The notes under the pieces were generated by a model. It saw only the letters and a list, made by a program, of their open reading frames with translations, ran no database searches and was not told the origin of the DNA. This document shows, in pieces, positions 35,732-48,300 of a stretch of 64,000 nucleotides of DNA. Within the stretch, counting starts at the first letter, position 1. Each line of letters opens with the position of its first letter. The stretch lies in assembly GCA_027625915.1 (NCBI GenBank), contig JANTQA010000029.1:6262001-6326000 (forward strand). Reading direction: 5' to 3'. The translations under genes and the position numbers were made by a program. Source of the DNA: Anaeramoeba flamelloides (lineage: Eukaryota > Metamonada > Anaeramoebidae).

Positions 35732-36179
35732 GCAGTTTCAACTCAGGTGTTAATCGGTAATTTCTCATTCAACTTTTGGAAACCATCTCAAATAATTTCA
35801 AATCATTTCAAATTATTCAAAGTAATTTTAAAAATATTTTTGTTGCGAATGTTTGAATTTAAAGATCAACCTAAACTCACTTCTTTTTTAAATACATAAA
35901 ATTACCTACTCTTGAATCTCATTTCAAATTACTTTTCAATTCATAATTTTTGAAAAAATTGATTTCAATTTGTAGGTTTCATTTCTTTAAGTATTTCAAA
36001 CAAAAGAAGACAATTTTGATTGATCTTTATATCAAACATTCGCGACATAAAATATTTTTAAAATTACTTTGAATAATTTGAAATGATTTGAAATTATTTG
36101 AAATTATTTGAGATGGTTTTCGACGGTTTCCAAAAGTTGAATGAGAAGTTACCGATTCACACCTGAGTTGAAACGGCTG
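35732..36179. repeat. MITE with about 140-bp terminal inverted repeats
   Basis: The left arm (35732-35870) starts GCAGTTTCAACTCAGGTGT. The right arm (36032-36179) ends ACACCTGAGTTGAAACGGCTG. The arms match nearly throughout, including TGGAAACCATCTC and AAAGTAATTTTAAAAATATT. TA flanks both sides. The 160-bp centre is unrelated and non-coding. The arms could form a long hairpin if transcribed. Only one copy is in the window. Confidence 0.85.
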
Positions 36180-36438
36180 TATATCGATTTTTACACTTGT
36201 GAAGGGGTTTATAAAAAGAAATTAGTCATAAAATATTGTTGTTTTTAGTTTCGATTTGGAAACATTTACTTTGTTAAGATTACAAGTTTGGTCTGGAAGA
36301 ACGAAGAAATATGATATTATTCAAAGTGACATAAGATGATATTGAGGAGTTCGAAGTATGATGATTAATATAATCTTAGCACCAGAACAATATTATATTT
36401 TGAGATTGGAAGTGGATCCAAAACGAGGAATAATAATA

Positions 36439-36635
36439 CAGTCAGTTTCACTTTTAAGACACAAACTTATGACGAAATTTAAGGAACAAAAAAATCTCAA
36501 ATTAGAGCACATTATTTAGAATTTTTGTTTTTTACAATTGATTTTACTAGAATCTGAATTTTTTCCAGTAATTAGAGATTTTTATTGTTCCTTAAATTTC
36601 GTTGAAAGTTTGTGTCTTAAAAGTGGAACTTGCTG
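36439..36635 (-). repeat. palindromic MITE (CAGTCAGTTTCACTTTTAAG family), copy 5
   Basis: 197 bp between TA dinucleotides. The left end is perfect and the right end (CTTAAAAGTGGAACTTGCTG) carries a few changes. The centre, with TTTACTAGAATCTGAATTTT, is in the orientation of copy 2. Confidence 0.85.
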
Positions 36636-37710
36636 TAGGTGATTTTTGAACAAATCAAACAATATGAGATGCTATTTATTTTTTGAACTCAAGATCTATC
36701 TCTACACCACAATAAACTAACCAAATGAAAAAAAAACGAACATGCAACTAATTTGTTGGTTTTTAATGGTATATTGAATAACATATTTTTTAAAAGTTTC
36801 CTTTTTTCTCAAGGGATTAAGCGAAAATATGGAAGTTAAATTTTATATTTTAATCCATTGGGGAAAAAACTTTGTTTGAAATCCTAGTTTCAAAATAGAT
36901 TGACAAAATTTTCAATATTCTCTATCACCCCTTTTATTTCACGTGTGTTAAGAAGTATCTGAAGGTGTGAAAATATCAAAACACGCATCTGTTATGTGCA
37001 CATAACAGTAAATGATTTTGAGAATTACTCAAAAAAATTCTTGACTTGACCTGGTCAAAAAAAAAATGTTTTTTTTTTTATAAATTTCAAATTTTTTTAA
37101 GAATTTGTATGTTTTTTTCTCATATTGAAACTCTTTATTAATGTTTTTTTTTCTCCTTTTTTCGAAGAAAAAAGATACCAAATATTTTTTATTTTTTTAA
37201 AAATGATATTGATTTCTTTTGAAAAAAAAAATGTTTTGTTTTCGAAAGTGTTTTTAAAACAAAGTAGGAGAATTAATCCAATTTCCAACCTTTATGAGAA
37301 TAATTAAATGGACTTTTTTCTTTGTCATCTATTGAACAAATAATTGGGTTTACTAACCAAATTAATTTCCAAATGTCGTAAATACTTGATAACGGTGATC
37401 TTTTGGGATTTATGAGATTAACAACTTTACCAAAAAATTGGTTAAACTCTTCTAAAATAACTTAAAATGACATTTTTAAATTCTAATTTATTAGTAAAAT
37501 GCTCCCTATTTTAACTAAATTCAATTCTAAATTAGATCAGAAAATTTCCAAACTTTGCATAATTAGTAAAGGATTTCATAAAATCTTTCCACAGTGACTA
37601 CAATACTATACTGAAGTTTTATAGTGATGCAATCACTTTCTTATCAGTAATTGTCTAGAATTAGATACTTATATTTATACAAATAAAAAGTTTAAGTTAA
37701 AAACATATAA

Positions 37711-38069
37711 ACCTTTTTTCAAAAATTGTGACTCACCTAAAATAATAAATTGAAAAAAAATTATCCTTTAGTATTCAAGAACAATTAATAACTAAATATG
37801 ATTTGTAATTCTCTTTTAAGTCATTCTAAATCTATAAAAGCCTGATATATTAAAAATTAAAATAAAATAAAACCAAGAACTAAAAAAAGGTGAGTCACAA
37901 TTTTTGAAATGAGCTTGACGGATTTTTTATTACTGAACTTTCACTGAAAAAAAGTTCAACAACAAGATTTTTTATGAATAATTAAATCCATTTTCAAAGA
38001 CATTACATAGTCGAAATTTTCTTAGTGATTGTTTGTATTTTCGAAGATCTCTTTTTTTTTTCCACATGA

Positions 38070-38112
<43 letters not shown>

Positions 38113-38310
38113 AAGAAATGGAAAAAGAAAAACAAAAATTTGAAAAAGCAAAATAAAGTAAATTTCGAAAAAGCAAAAAAAAAGAAAAAGAAGAAAAAAA
38201 AACAAAATTTGAAAAATTAGAAAAAATATTTTTTGTAAAGAATACTGTAATAAACCCTCAAAACAACTCCCATTAACATTATAAAGTGAGTCAAAATTTA
38301 TGAAAAATAG
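37711..38310 (+). repeat. MITE-like repeat, GTGAGTCACAATTTTTGAAA family, copy A
   Basis: The left end CAAAAATTGTGACTCACCT is answered by an inverted copy at 37889-37910 and again at 38284-38305 (AGTGAGTCAAAATTTATGAA). A 200-bp unit therefore appears joined to a 400-bp unit through a shared end. It is colinear with 57301-57881 over nearly 600 bp. A poly-A tract lies between 38078 and 38107. Confidence 0.75.
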
Positions 38311-38406
38311 TTTACAAATAAATATATATAGCAAACAAATTCAATAATTGGATTATTAAAATTTTTAAATTTTAGTTTTTGCATTTTTAAAAAAGTTTTT
38401 GAAATA

Positions 38407-39456
38407 AACTCAATTCCAAAAATTCGGGCACACCTTCAAAATCAATTTAATTCCAAGAAAAGTGATATTTGACTCTTCAATAGAAACATTAGATATTAAC
38501 AATCAATGTAAATAATTTTAAAGTTAATTATTTATCATTTTTTTTTCATTATTTTTTGATTTTTGATTTTCAATAATTTTTTTTGTATTCTTTTTTTTCA
38601 AATAAAAAAAAAATTTTTCTTTTTTTTTCAAAACTTTTCGAAAATCTCAAAATCACTTTAAAATGAAATTTAAAAGTTTTCATTCTGATCACAAAAAAAA
38701 AATTTTTTTTTTCTCTCAAAAAGAAAAAAGATTCTTTTTTATCGAGAAAAAATTTTTTGAAGAAAAATCATTATATGATGTGCTAGAGTACATTGCCTAC
38801 AAACAGACCTTATTATCATTAATGGAAGTGTGAATACTGAATGTATTATTAATGATATTATCAAAAAAATCAAAGGAAATTCAACTCGCTAATTCAGAAT
38901 ATGGTGAGTTGAAATGGATTTTCCAAAAGGATGGAGCTTGTCCACATACTTCAAAAAAAAACTCAAACTTACTTAAATCGGGGATGTAATGTTCTGGATC
39001 CTTGACCCCCAATTCCACAAATTTAAATCCAATTGGGAATTTATAGATACTAAACTGAAAAATTGTAACCAAAAAACTAAGAAGAATTTTTAAAATTTTC
39101 ACTAATGTATGGAATACTTTGAGTTGGGAAACCTAAGAAAATTAGTAAACTCTATATTTAAAAGGATAGATTTAGTTATCAAAAGATAAGCTGAATCTAT
39201 TAATAGTTTTTATTATTTTTTATTTCAATAAAAATGGATTTTTTGGTAACCGTGTTCCAAAAATAGGGGCACACTTTTTTTTATTTTTTCTTTTTTATTT
39301 TTCGAATTGAATTTTAAATTTACTATAAAATATATAAATAGTATTAATTAAATATTTTCGGGTCTTTTATTATTTTAATGTTTAAGTATTATGTATTTTG
39401 GAGTATATTTTTATTAATGTAATTTTTTTTTATGTCCCATTTTTTGGAATTGAGTT
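38407..39456 (+). mobile_element. Tc1/mariner-family DNA transposon relic
   Basis: The 1050-bp element lies between TA dinucleotides (38405-38406 and 39457-39458). Its terminal inverted repeat AACTCAATTCCAAAAA is identical at both ends and followed by GGG(C/A)CA on each side. The interior, read on the plus strand, keeps Tc1 transposase signatures in broken frames: IINGSVNTE near 38818, QKDGACPHTSKK near 38923 (the second catalytic Asp block, QQDNAPCHTS in active members) and LNPIGNL near 39025 (the DLNPIENLW block, with Asp replaced by Asn). These are followed by NVWNTLSWET near 39104. The N-terminal helix-turn-helix region is not recognisable and the element is shorter than the usual 1.3-1.7 kb. 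It is inactive. A second mariner-like end, TTCCAAAAATAGGGGCACAC, at 39255 suggests a nested small element near the right end. Confidence 0.85.
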
Positions 39457-40559
39457 TACTTAAAACAAAACAAGAGTAAAATTAAAATTGATTTTTTTTT
39501 GTCTCTTACTTCACTTATTTCTCAATTTATCTAAAATTAAGATTTATAACATAGCCCTGAACTTTAAAATGTTTTAAAATATATGCTAAAAGTCAGATAA
39601 TCAAGAGTTATTTTGATTTTGAAAGTTTCTTAAATTAATTTCTAATTTGAGCTAGGTAAAAATAGGATTAACTAAAAGACAAAATTTTGAAAAAAAAACC
39701 TTTAATTTTACAAATGAGCAGGATAAATTGACTCAACACTCTTTGAGATCAATAACCAGGCTGTTAGTCAAAAACTACTATCCTAGACTATTAAATAAGT
39801 TATTCATTAATCCCAGTAAGATGTTTTTTGTCATTTAAAAAGTAATTTCAATAATTTGACTAAAAATACCTCTACGACCCAAAAAAAAAAACACCATTTC
39901 TAAAAAACTGGACAAATACCCCCCACCCATTCAAAAAATTAATAAAACTAAATGAAAAAATAAAAATAAATAAAGTTTTCATTTAAATTTTTCTTGAAAA
40001 CATTTTTTTCCAAAATCATTGAATTCAAAGTTGAAATTATGTATATTTTTGGAAAAAACTTATCTTATTTTTACTCATTTGCAAAAACAAATTCTAAATC
40101 ATTGGAATCTTCTTTTCACAAAAGGGACTAATTTGGTATTCAGATGTTTTTTTTTTCATTTTTAAAGTGTAAAATTTAAAAAAAAGTTATTTAAAAAAGA
40201 AAAACTATCTGGAAAATTATTCTAATTTAATATATTAACTTATTCTTTGATTTCAAAATTTTCACAACTCCAATTTTCCAAACAAAATAAAAAAGTGCAC
40301 AATAATTTCAAAAAATATTTTCGATATTCAAAAGTTGAGATTGTTTTTATTCTAAAAAAATTCTATATAAGTGGTTAATTGAATTAAGTGCAAAACTAGA
40401 TTTCGAAAAATATTCATCAGAAAAAAATAGTGCTTTTTTATATTAAGGACATATTTTCATTGAAATCTATATTTTATATTTTTATTTTAATAATAGAAGG
40501 ACAATTAAAAATAATAATGAATTTTATAGTGAATTAGTTTTGAATTTAAAAGTAGCTCA

Positions 40560-41290
40560 GATTTACTTTTAAATATTAAAAAATATTAAACTTTGTTTCA
40601 GTCAAACTGTAACCAACATTTTTTTCAAATATCAATTATTTTATATAATTAACCATTGAAGAATACTTAAGAAATCAACAGAATAATAAACATCAAAGAA
40701 TTGTTGCTATCTATCTGAAAGAAAACTAATAAATCAATATTTTTTTTTAAAAATTGAAAAACTCAAATTCTTAGGGAGACAAATTGAGAAAGACAAAAAT
40801 GTTAGTTTTGATCTTCTACTGTTTTTTGATTACTAAATAGTAAAAAATTTTCACTTCCTTTTCCAGACTTTTATTTTACAAATTAAGTCCCCAAACGAAG
40901 TTTTTTGGGATTATTGGTCCATATTTGAAAAGGGAAATGAAAATGAAGTGAAAATTTTTTACATTTATTATTCAAATATCAGGATCAAAGATTGAATGAA
41001 ATTCCAATAGAAATCAATATGATTTCCTCAACAAACATTTCCACTCAGTTTCAATAACATTAGAATAGTACGTTTTTGTCAAGTGATTATTGATCTTGCA
41101 ATAAAAAAAAATTTTTACAACAAATTAGGTGTCAAAAAAAAAAAAAAAAAAAAAATGTTAAAAAATGATTTCAATTTTCAAATTTCCAAAATAAATTTTT
41201 TCTTCTAATATCCATGCAAACCCTTTAAACATATATATTTCACCTATTACAACTGGTTCCCTTTGACTGGAAAATAGTTTATATAGATTT
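40560..41290 (-). repeat. 700-bp dispersed repeat, copy A (-), carrying a nested MITE
   Basis: Reverse-complement match of 47610-48150 and 58490-58980. Shared blocks are CCAACATTTTTTTCAAATAT, AACTAATAAATC, GAAATTCCAATAGAAATCAA, TCTTGCAATAAA and TTTTTTCTTCTAATATCCAT. It is interrupted at 40821-40981 by sequence absent from the other copies. Confidence 0.7.
40840..40962. repeat. nested MITE inside 700-bp repeat copy A
   Basis: The ends GTAAAAAATTTTCACTTC and GAAGTGAAAATTTTTTAC are exact inverted copies about 120 bp apart, TA-adjacent on the left. It sits at the point where copy A departs from copies B and C, so it inserted after the older repeat had spread. Confidence 0.75.
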
Positions 41291-41584
41291 TTCATTTATG
41301 TAACTTTTAAAAAACCAAAATCACTAGACTTTTTAGATAACTTAAAACAATAACCAATTAAAATCCAATTTATATATAAATTCTTATTACTTTGTCTAAA
41401 ATAAATAAAAAATTTTTTCAATACTTTTATTAGGTGTTTCCAAAATCGGTCATAGTATATATATATATACATACATTAATATTTGTTATGTTAAATTAAT
41501 TCTAAATAAATTATTTTGGAACGTAATTAATAAAAAAAAAAAATGATTTAAAAATTTTCAAATATTTTTTAATCAATAAATAAA

Positions 41585-42327
41585 TTAATTTTCTTCGAAC
41601 TTATTGGGATATTTTTGTTTGAAAGATAATTCAAGCAATTTCCGAAGTTCGATTTGTTTATTAAGTCGATCTTCAATTTGAGAAATTCGATTTTGAAGAT
41701 TATCATTTTGTAAAGATATTCTTTCAACATCTAAAATGTTACTTTCAATTTGATGATTTAAATTATCCAACTGTTGCCTAACTTTACTTCTTTTTTGTGT
41801 TGATTGATTTTCCTTTATCAGGGGACAAAATCCTTGTTCTTTGAGTTCAACATACGATGAGGGAACGAACCCCTGCTCTTTGGTTAATATATTTTTAACT
41901 GTCCACCAACTTGCTTCCTGGGTTTCTTGATTTTCTTGCCCCTCTTCTAAATTTTGAGAGATAACTTCATAATATTGCCCCTTTTTTACCCTTATTTCAC
42001 TTTCATCATTTGCTTCATATTCAAACAACCCAATTGCAAATAATGGTAAAAAGGATTTTTCTTTTCCCTAAAATAATTATTATTAAGAAAATTTTTGTTA
42101 AAAATAAAAATTAATGATTAATTGTTAATTAAAAAAAGACGTTTAAAGATAAATTCCATCACTCCATTCTTCACCTCTCATAATTTTTTTGGACTAATTG
42201 ATAATATTCCAAAGTGGGATCTCAATAAAATTTGAATATATCAAGCTATATTTTGATTAACAATTGATCATTATTATTATTTTTTTTTTTTTGGTGTTTC
42301 TCTAATTTTATTATGTTTTAATAATAG

Positions 42328-42363
<36 letters not shown>

Positions 42364-45300
42364 CTATTTCCAAGAAAGTGGGGCAAATTTATTTTAAATA
42401 TCTTTATTAAAAGAAATTATGATATAATTGCATAAATATACAAAATTTTTAATAATCTTATTTAATGATTCTTGATAATAATCCAATTTCTTTCTTAATA
42501 TGGTATTAAATTACTTTGATTAAAGATATTAAATTTTCTGATCTTTATTTTATATGATATTTTTTCAGCAAGAAAAGGGGTGGTAATTTTTTTCTGTTTG
42601 ATCAGAAATTATTTTTTTCGGAAGAGATTTAATCGATACGGGATTGAGAATAGAATGAACAATTGTTACTGTCATTTTTATCTTTTTAAAAAAATTATAA
42701 TAGGGGGTTTACCCTACTGCTCATTTTTTTTTATTAAAATATTTCGGATATTGTTTTATTTTAAAAAAAGAAAAAAGAAAATTTATAAATAAAAAAAAAA
42801 AGGAAAATAACAACAAACATCAAAAAAATATTCATATTCTTCAAATATCAATCTACAAATTGAGTATTGATGCTGTGTGTCGTTTATTACTGAACTCATT
42901 CCACTATCAGGTGAGCGTAATAAATTTGGGCCAATCAACATTGCCAAATTATGCATTTGCATATGATTTTTTTTAGAATAAGTTGAAACTAATTTCATGT
43001 GTCTTGAAATTAAACTCATTGTATCAAAATAAGGTGTTGGTAAACATTGTATCAAAGTTTTTATTTTTTTAGCCTTTTCCCAAACAAATTTAATTTCTAA
43101 TTTTTGGGTTAGTGGTATTAATTGATTTTATTTATATAAAAAAAAATTAAAATATCAATTTAAGATTATTATTAAGAAAGGATAAATAAGAATAGATTTT
43201 TTTTTAACATTTATTCTTTTTTTATTATGAAATAAATAAAAACATTTTTAAAATTCTTAATAATTATTTTGTATTATTAAAAAAATAATTATTATTTAAA
43301 TAATATATACAATTAACAAAAAAAAAAAAAGTTAATTTCAGAATTGGAAATAATAATAAAAGAATTTTATGTCACTTTTAAGATTAAAAAATAAAATCAA
43401 AGGAAGCAAATTAATATAAATATAATTTTGATGTTTTTGAAAATTTATAGAATACAAAATAAACCACAATTCGATTTTTTTTTGAACAGTCAAAACATTT
43501 TTAAGAATAACAAATAATACACTTACAATTAATTTGGAAATAATTTTGATTTTACAAATCTTTTTTTAATTTTTTTTTATTACGTTTTCATTTTTTTTTT
43601 TTCAATTACATAATATGTTTCATTAAATGGAATATTTTATTTCTGATGATAAATACTGATAAATTCAAATAAATATTTGAAAATTTTTACTTCATTTTCA
43701 ATTTTGGAAATTTTTTTAATAATTTTAAAATTATTTTATTGGTTTAAAATGTTAAGTAAAACTTTGTAAAATTCGTTGATCTTCAAAATATTCTTTATCT
43801 TGGACTGTTTGATAAGAAATAGTTCGAATATTTATAAAAATGGAAATTGAACGAAAAATTTTTTTAATTTTTTTAGAATTTATCAGTATTAAGAGGTTAA
43901 GTGCATTTTTCATTTTTTGAGTGCCACCATTTATGTGAAACTGAATTCTTCAAATCATTTCTTTAGTCAAATATATTGATATTTTCATAAATACTAGAGT
44001 GGAATATATCCTAGTATAAGATATTTTCATACCAACAAAAAAACGGAAATCAAAAAAATGAAAAAATTGAGCTTGAAAAAATAAATAAAAATCATTTATT
44101 TCTTGATATTATCTGTAAATTTTGCACAATTACTTATTCTTTATTTGGTTGTATTTTTTTTAATTCTTCAGAGGAAAATAATTTTGTTTGGAAAATTTTT
44201 GAGAATCAAATTACTGTTTATTTTGAAAGAATTTCCAAAATGAATTTAAAAATCCTATTTTCATTCAATTCATCTAATTCTAGTTTTAGTTCAGAAAATC
44301 GGTTATTTGTTATCTTCTTCATTCAGAATAAGGGTTTATTGGATATATTTGTTTGATTTTAAAATTATTTATTTCCCATTAAAATGTGAACTCAAAATAA
44401 TTCTGAATCCGATTGAATTTTTTTCTAATTTTTTTAATTATTTTGATTTGAATCTTTTGTAACTGTTTTTTGATTCTGAGAATTCAACCTCTTTATTGTA
44501 ATTTTTGAAATAGTATTCTTTATTTTGGCTTGTTTTGATAAAACTATTTGAAACTAGAATTTTGAAAACAAATTTGTAAAAAAATGATTTGTAAAATAAT
44601 AATAAATAGTAATAGGACGAGAAATTCAAGGTAATAAATTGATTGGATTCATATACAAACTAAGAAGATAAAGAAAACCAATCTTTTAAAAATAGACTTT
44701 ATCGATTTTTTTTTTTTCATTTTAGATTTCAACAAATTTATTTGAAAAGGTGATCTTTGGTTTTTGGTCTTCTAAAAGAAAATATTTGTTTCAAATAAAC
44801 ACCTTTTCAGGTCTATTTTTTTGGTTTACTCTTTGGGTAATTTCACTCGTTCGTATAAACACATCTCTAGATCCAAAAAAAAAATTTATTAAAACCAAAA
44901 TTTTAATCAAAAAATGTTCAAAAAATCAAGAAATGAAAGATTCAACACTGAATTACTTTGGGTTCGATTTATTTTCACAAATATAGCAATGAAAGGGATT
45001 TTGGTTTCAAAGTTTCTATATCTGTTGGCACTCAAAAAATATTTTTTAGTAATGTTCACACAATTAAAAATTTTCAAAATGGTAAAATGTAGTTACTTCC
45101 TTAAGTTAAAGCTGAGTTATTTTGAATCAAAAAATTCAATAAAATTAAATTAGTTTATTATGTCTAACCTTTGATCGACCAATAATTGTTCGAGAAATTT
45201 CAACGCATTTACTAATATATTTTTTTTTTTTGTTCTTCTTGTTTCATTATATTGAACACACTTAATTTTTCTTTTTTCTTTTTTTTTTGGACAAAAAAGG

Positions 45301-48300
45301 TTAAATATAAAAATATTAATCCTGGGTTAACCTAAATGCGATTAAATATTAAGTTCCAAAATATAAAAATATCAGATTTTCTTTGCATATTTCTAATTTT
45401 GAGTGTGTCAAAATTTTTGGAATGAAGTTTATATATGTGGGTAGATGTGTGGGTGGATGTGTATTGGTAGTTAAAGCGATTTTTTAAATAATCATTTTTT
45501 CAGGTTCTATTTAGACTTTGGATTAAATTTTTGAACTCCAACTTTTCTCATTTTCAGAATTGTTTTTTCTTACTAAGAATAAAGTTCATCAAAAGTAATT
45601 TTAAAATAATTATAGTTAAATATGAAGGGATGGTTTCTAAAGGTTGTAATTTGTATGATATGAATTGCTCAAAAAATGATTTCATTATCAGAATTTATAT
45701 GATCGTTTTAACTTTTGTGATTCTACTCAGGTTTACAATTAAAAAAAGGGTTTTTTATTGAATTGCCCAGCCAATGAAAATAATCGCAAAATCTTGATAT
45801 ATGAATTAAAAAAAAATAATATATCTAATATATTAAAAAATAATAATATTTTTATTATTCGAACAAAAAAAGTTTCATCGAGATTATTAGTCAGTGTGGG
45901 TAATAAACTTATTTTTGAGTAATAAAATTCTTGAATAAAAATTTAGGAATTCGGAAAATGCGGTAGAGTGCTGTCAAGTACCGTTAGATTTTTTTAATTT
46001 TTCAAATTCAAAAAACAAAAATAAAATTTATTTAAGTTTTCTTTTAATTTCTTAAATTAAAAAAAACTTAACAGCAAACAAAAGAGATTAATAACTCCCC
46101 AGTTAAATAACAAAAAAAAAAGAAAAAAATTAAAAAAAGTTTTTCACGTTTTTTCGTTTTGCAAATTTTTACACAACACGAGTATTAAAAAATAAAATTG
46201 AAAATTTTGAGTTAGACAGAACTAATAGATTAATTAGTATTTCATCGTTGGTAATAAAGTTTATTTACAATATAATCTATATTACAGTACTTCAAATTCT
46301 TGTGGCTATTGTATTTATTGTCGTTAGCAGTACTAAAAAAAAATTAATACTATATATTTGATAAATTGTTCAAAATTGAAGTAAATTATTATTATTTAAA
46401 TTATTCTAACTAATAAATTCGCAGTTTTTCGGTACGTAGGGACCAATATTTAAATAACCTAACCTCAAAATATATATTTTGATAACTCCATATTTGGTGT
46501 AATTTTTATTTTCATTTCAATATTGTTAAATTTGTCTTTTAATGGATTAATTACACATTTATTTTTATCATTATTGAAATCAACCAATTTTTATTATAAA
46601 CCATTTAATGTAAAAAACTGAAAACTTGTTCTCATTTATAAATTCTTAATATGAATAATTTTTATGATATTAATTGTACAAAAAATGAATACATTTTCAG
46701 GATTGGTGATTTCTGTGATTTTATCAAATAAACAATTAAAAAAAAACATTTTTCACGTTTTTTAATTTGTTTTTCAAATAATTAATTAAATACAAACTAT
46801 TGAGACTTTAAATCATTAATAGAAATAATATTTAAATTAAAATAAAAAGTATGTTTCCATTATGAATTAATAATAGATGGTGTTTTATGTTTCATATATT
46901 TCTTTGATTTCTGTGATTTTTTTTTGCTTTATCTTTTAATTATTTCGAGCCAAACTAAACTTAAATAAATAGATCTCACATTTTGATTATTTTGACAAAA
47001 AAAAAAAAAAAAACTCTTCTTTTAATTTCATAGAATCAAAATGATTCTTTTTAAACATTTCAATGATAATTTTCAACTTTTTTCCCGTTTAAATTTGTTT
47101 TTTTATAGAATCCACACAATTCTAAAAGTTTTAATAAATAACAAATTGGTTTTTAAAATTTCTTTGTAAGAATCTAAAATTCCAGGATTACCAAAATAAA
47201 TAAATGTTTTTGATATTTTTCTTCTTGCTATTGTAGTTAAAAACACTTTTTTAGCCAATTTTAATGATTTTGTGCTTGTTTCTTGTCATTAATTTATTTT
47301 TTTTTACTCAGAAATGGAATCAAAAAAATTCTTTTTTTTTTTAAAAGCAATCTAATAGCACATAAAAAAAATATTTTTTTGATCAAATGAAATCAAAATA
47401 AAATAATTTTTTGGTTTTTGGAAAAATTCTTCTTAAAAGGGACTTTATCAAGAGGAAAATTGTAAATAAAAATCAATTGGTGGAATTATTTTGACTTTTG
47501 GATTCCAAATTTTAATTTTTTTTTGATTCCCAATATTCTATTTTTGGTACCATTTTGGAAATCTAAAAATAAGACAACAATTATTTTTTCAATTAATATT
47601 TAGAAACTAAACCATTTTCCAGTCAAAGTGGGACAGTTATAAGGGGTGAATTACAGGTGCTTGAGGGGTTTGAATGGATATTAGAAGAAAAAATTTAACT
47701 TTGGAAATTTGAAAATTGAAATCATTATTTTCACATTTTTTCATTTTTTGATACCTAATTGTTTTGGTAATTTTTTTTTTTATTTATTGCAAGATCTATA
47801 GTCACTGGGTAAAAACCTGGTTAGGGTTAATGTTATTGAAACAGTGAAAATGATTGTAGAGAAATCATTTTGATTTCTATTGGAATTTTATTTTGATCTT
47901 CAATAGGAGATCAAAATGAACATTTTTTTGTTTTTCAATAAGATCCTAAGAATTTGGGGTTTTTCAATTTTTAAGAAAATCTATAGATTTATTAGTTTTA
48001 TTTCAGACACATATCAACTATTTTTTGGTGTTTATTATTCTACTTATTTCTTATTTGTTATTCAAAGATCAATTTATAAAAAATAATTGATATTTGAAAA
48101 AAATGTTGGGTTTATTTGGATGAAACAAAGTTTAGCTTTTTTTAGAAATGGACTTGAGGGAATACTATATGTTGCAAAATAAATGGAAAAAAATTTTCAA
48201 TCAGCTTTCCAAAAAATGATTTTAAAAGAAAACATTTCAAATTTTTAATTCTGAATTGATACTTAAATTATTGATTTCCCTTTTAGAATTGGGGATTTTG

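Larger units (their letters stand above)
34464..41584. other. 7.1 kb repeat-rich interval
   Basis: No host gene seen. This interval holds the densest set of small elements: 35291-35511, 35732-36179, 36439-36635, 37711-38310, the Tc1/mariner relic 38407-39456 and the nested pair 40560-41290. Poly-A tracts of over 20 bases lie at about 38078 and 41137. Open frames at 37097-37307 and 37972-38334 are homopolymer-driven. Confidence 0.6.

Noticed and set aside
38078-38107. Long poly-A as a retroposon tail
   Set aside because: It lies inside a MITE-type repeat whose sister copy has a different A-rich tract there. No target-site duplication or LINE/SINE body is visible.
37972-38334. 120-codon minus-strand frame rich in Phe
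   Set aside because: It is created by A/T homopolymers within the MITE copy A and has no conserved counterpart in copy B.
44438-45761. Open frames of 63-79 codons inside RhoGAP intron 3 as nested genes
   Set aside because: They are short, low-complexity and unrelated to known domains, and the surrounding sequence is repeat-like.
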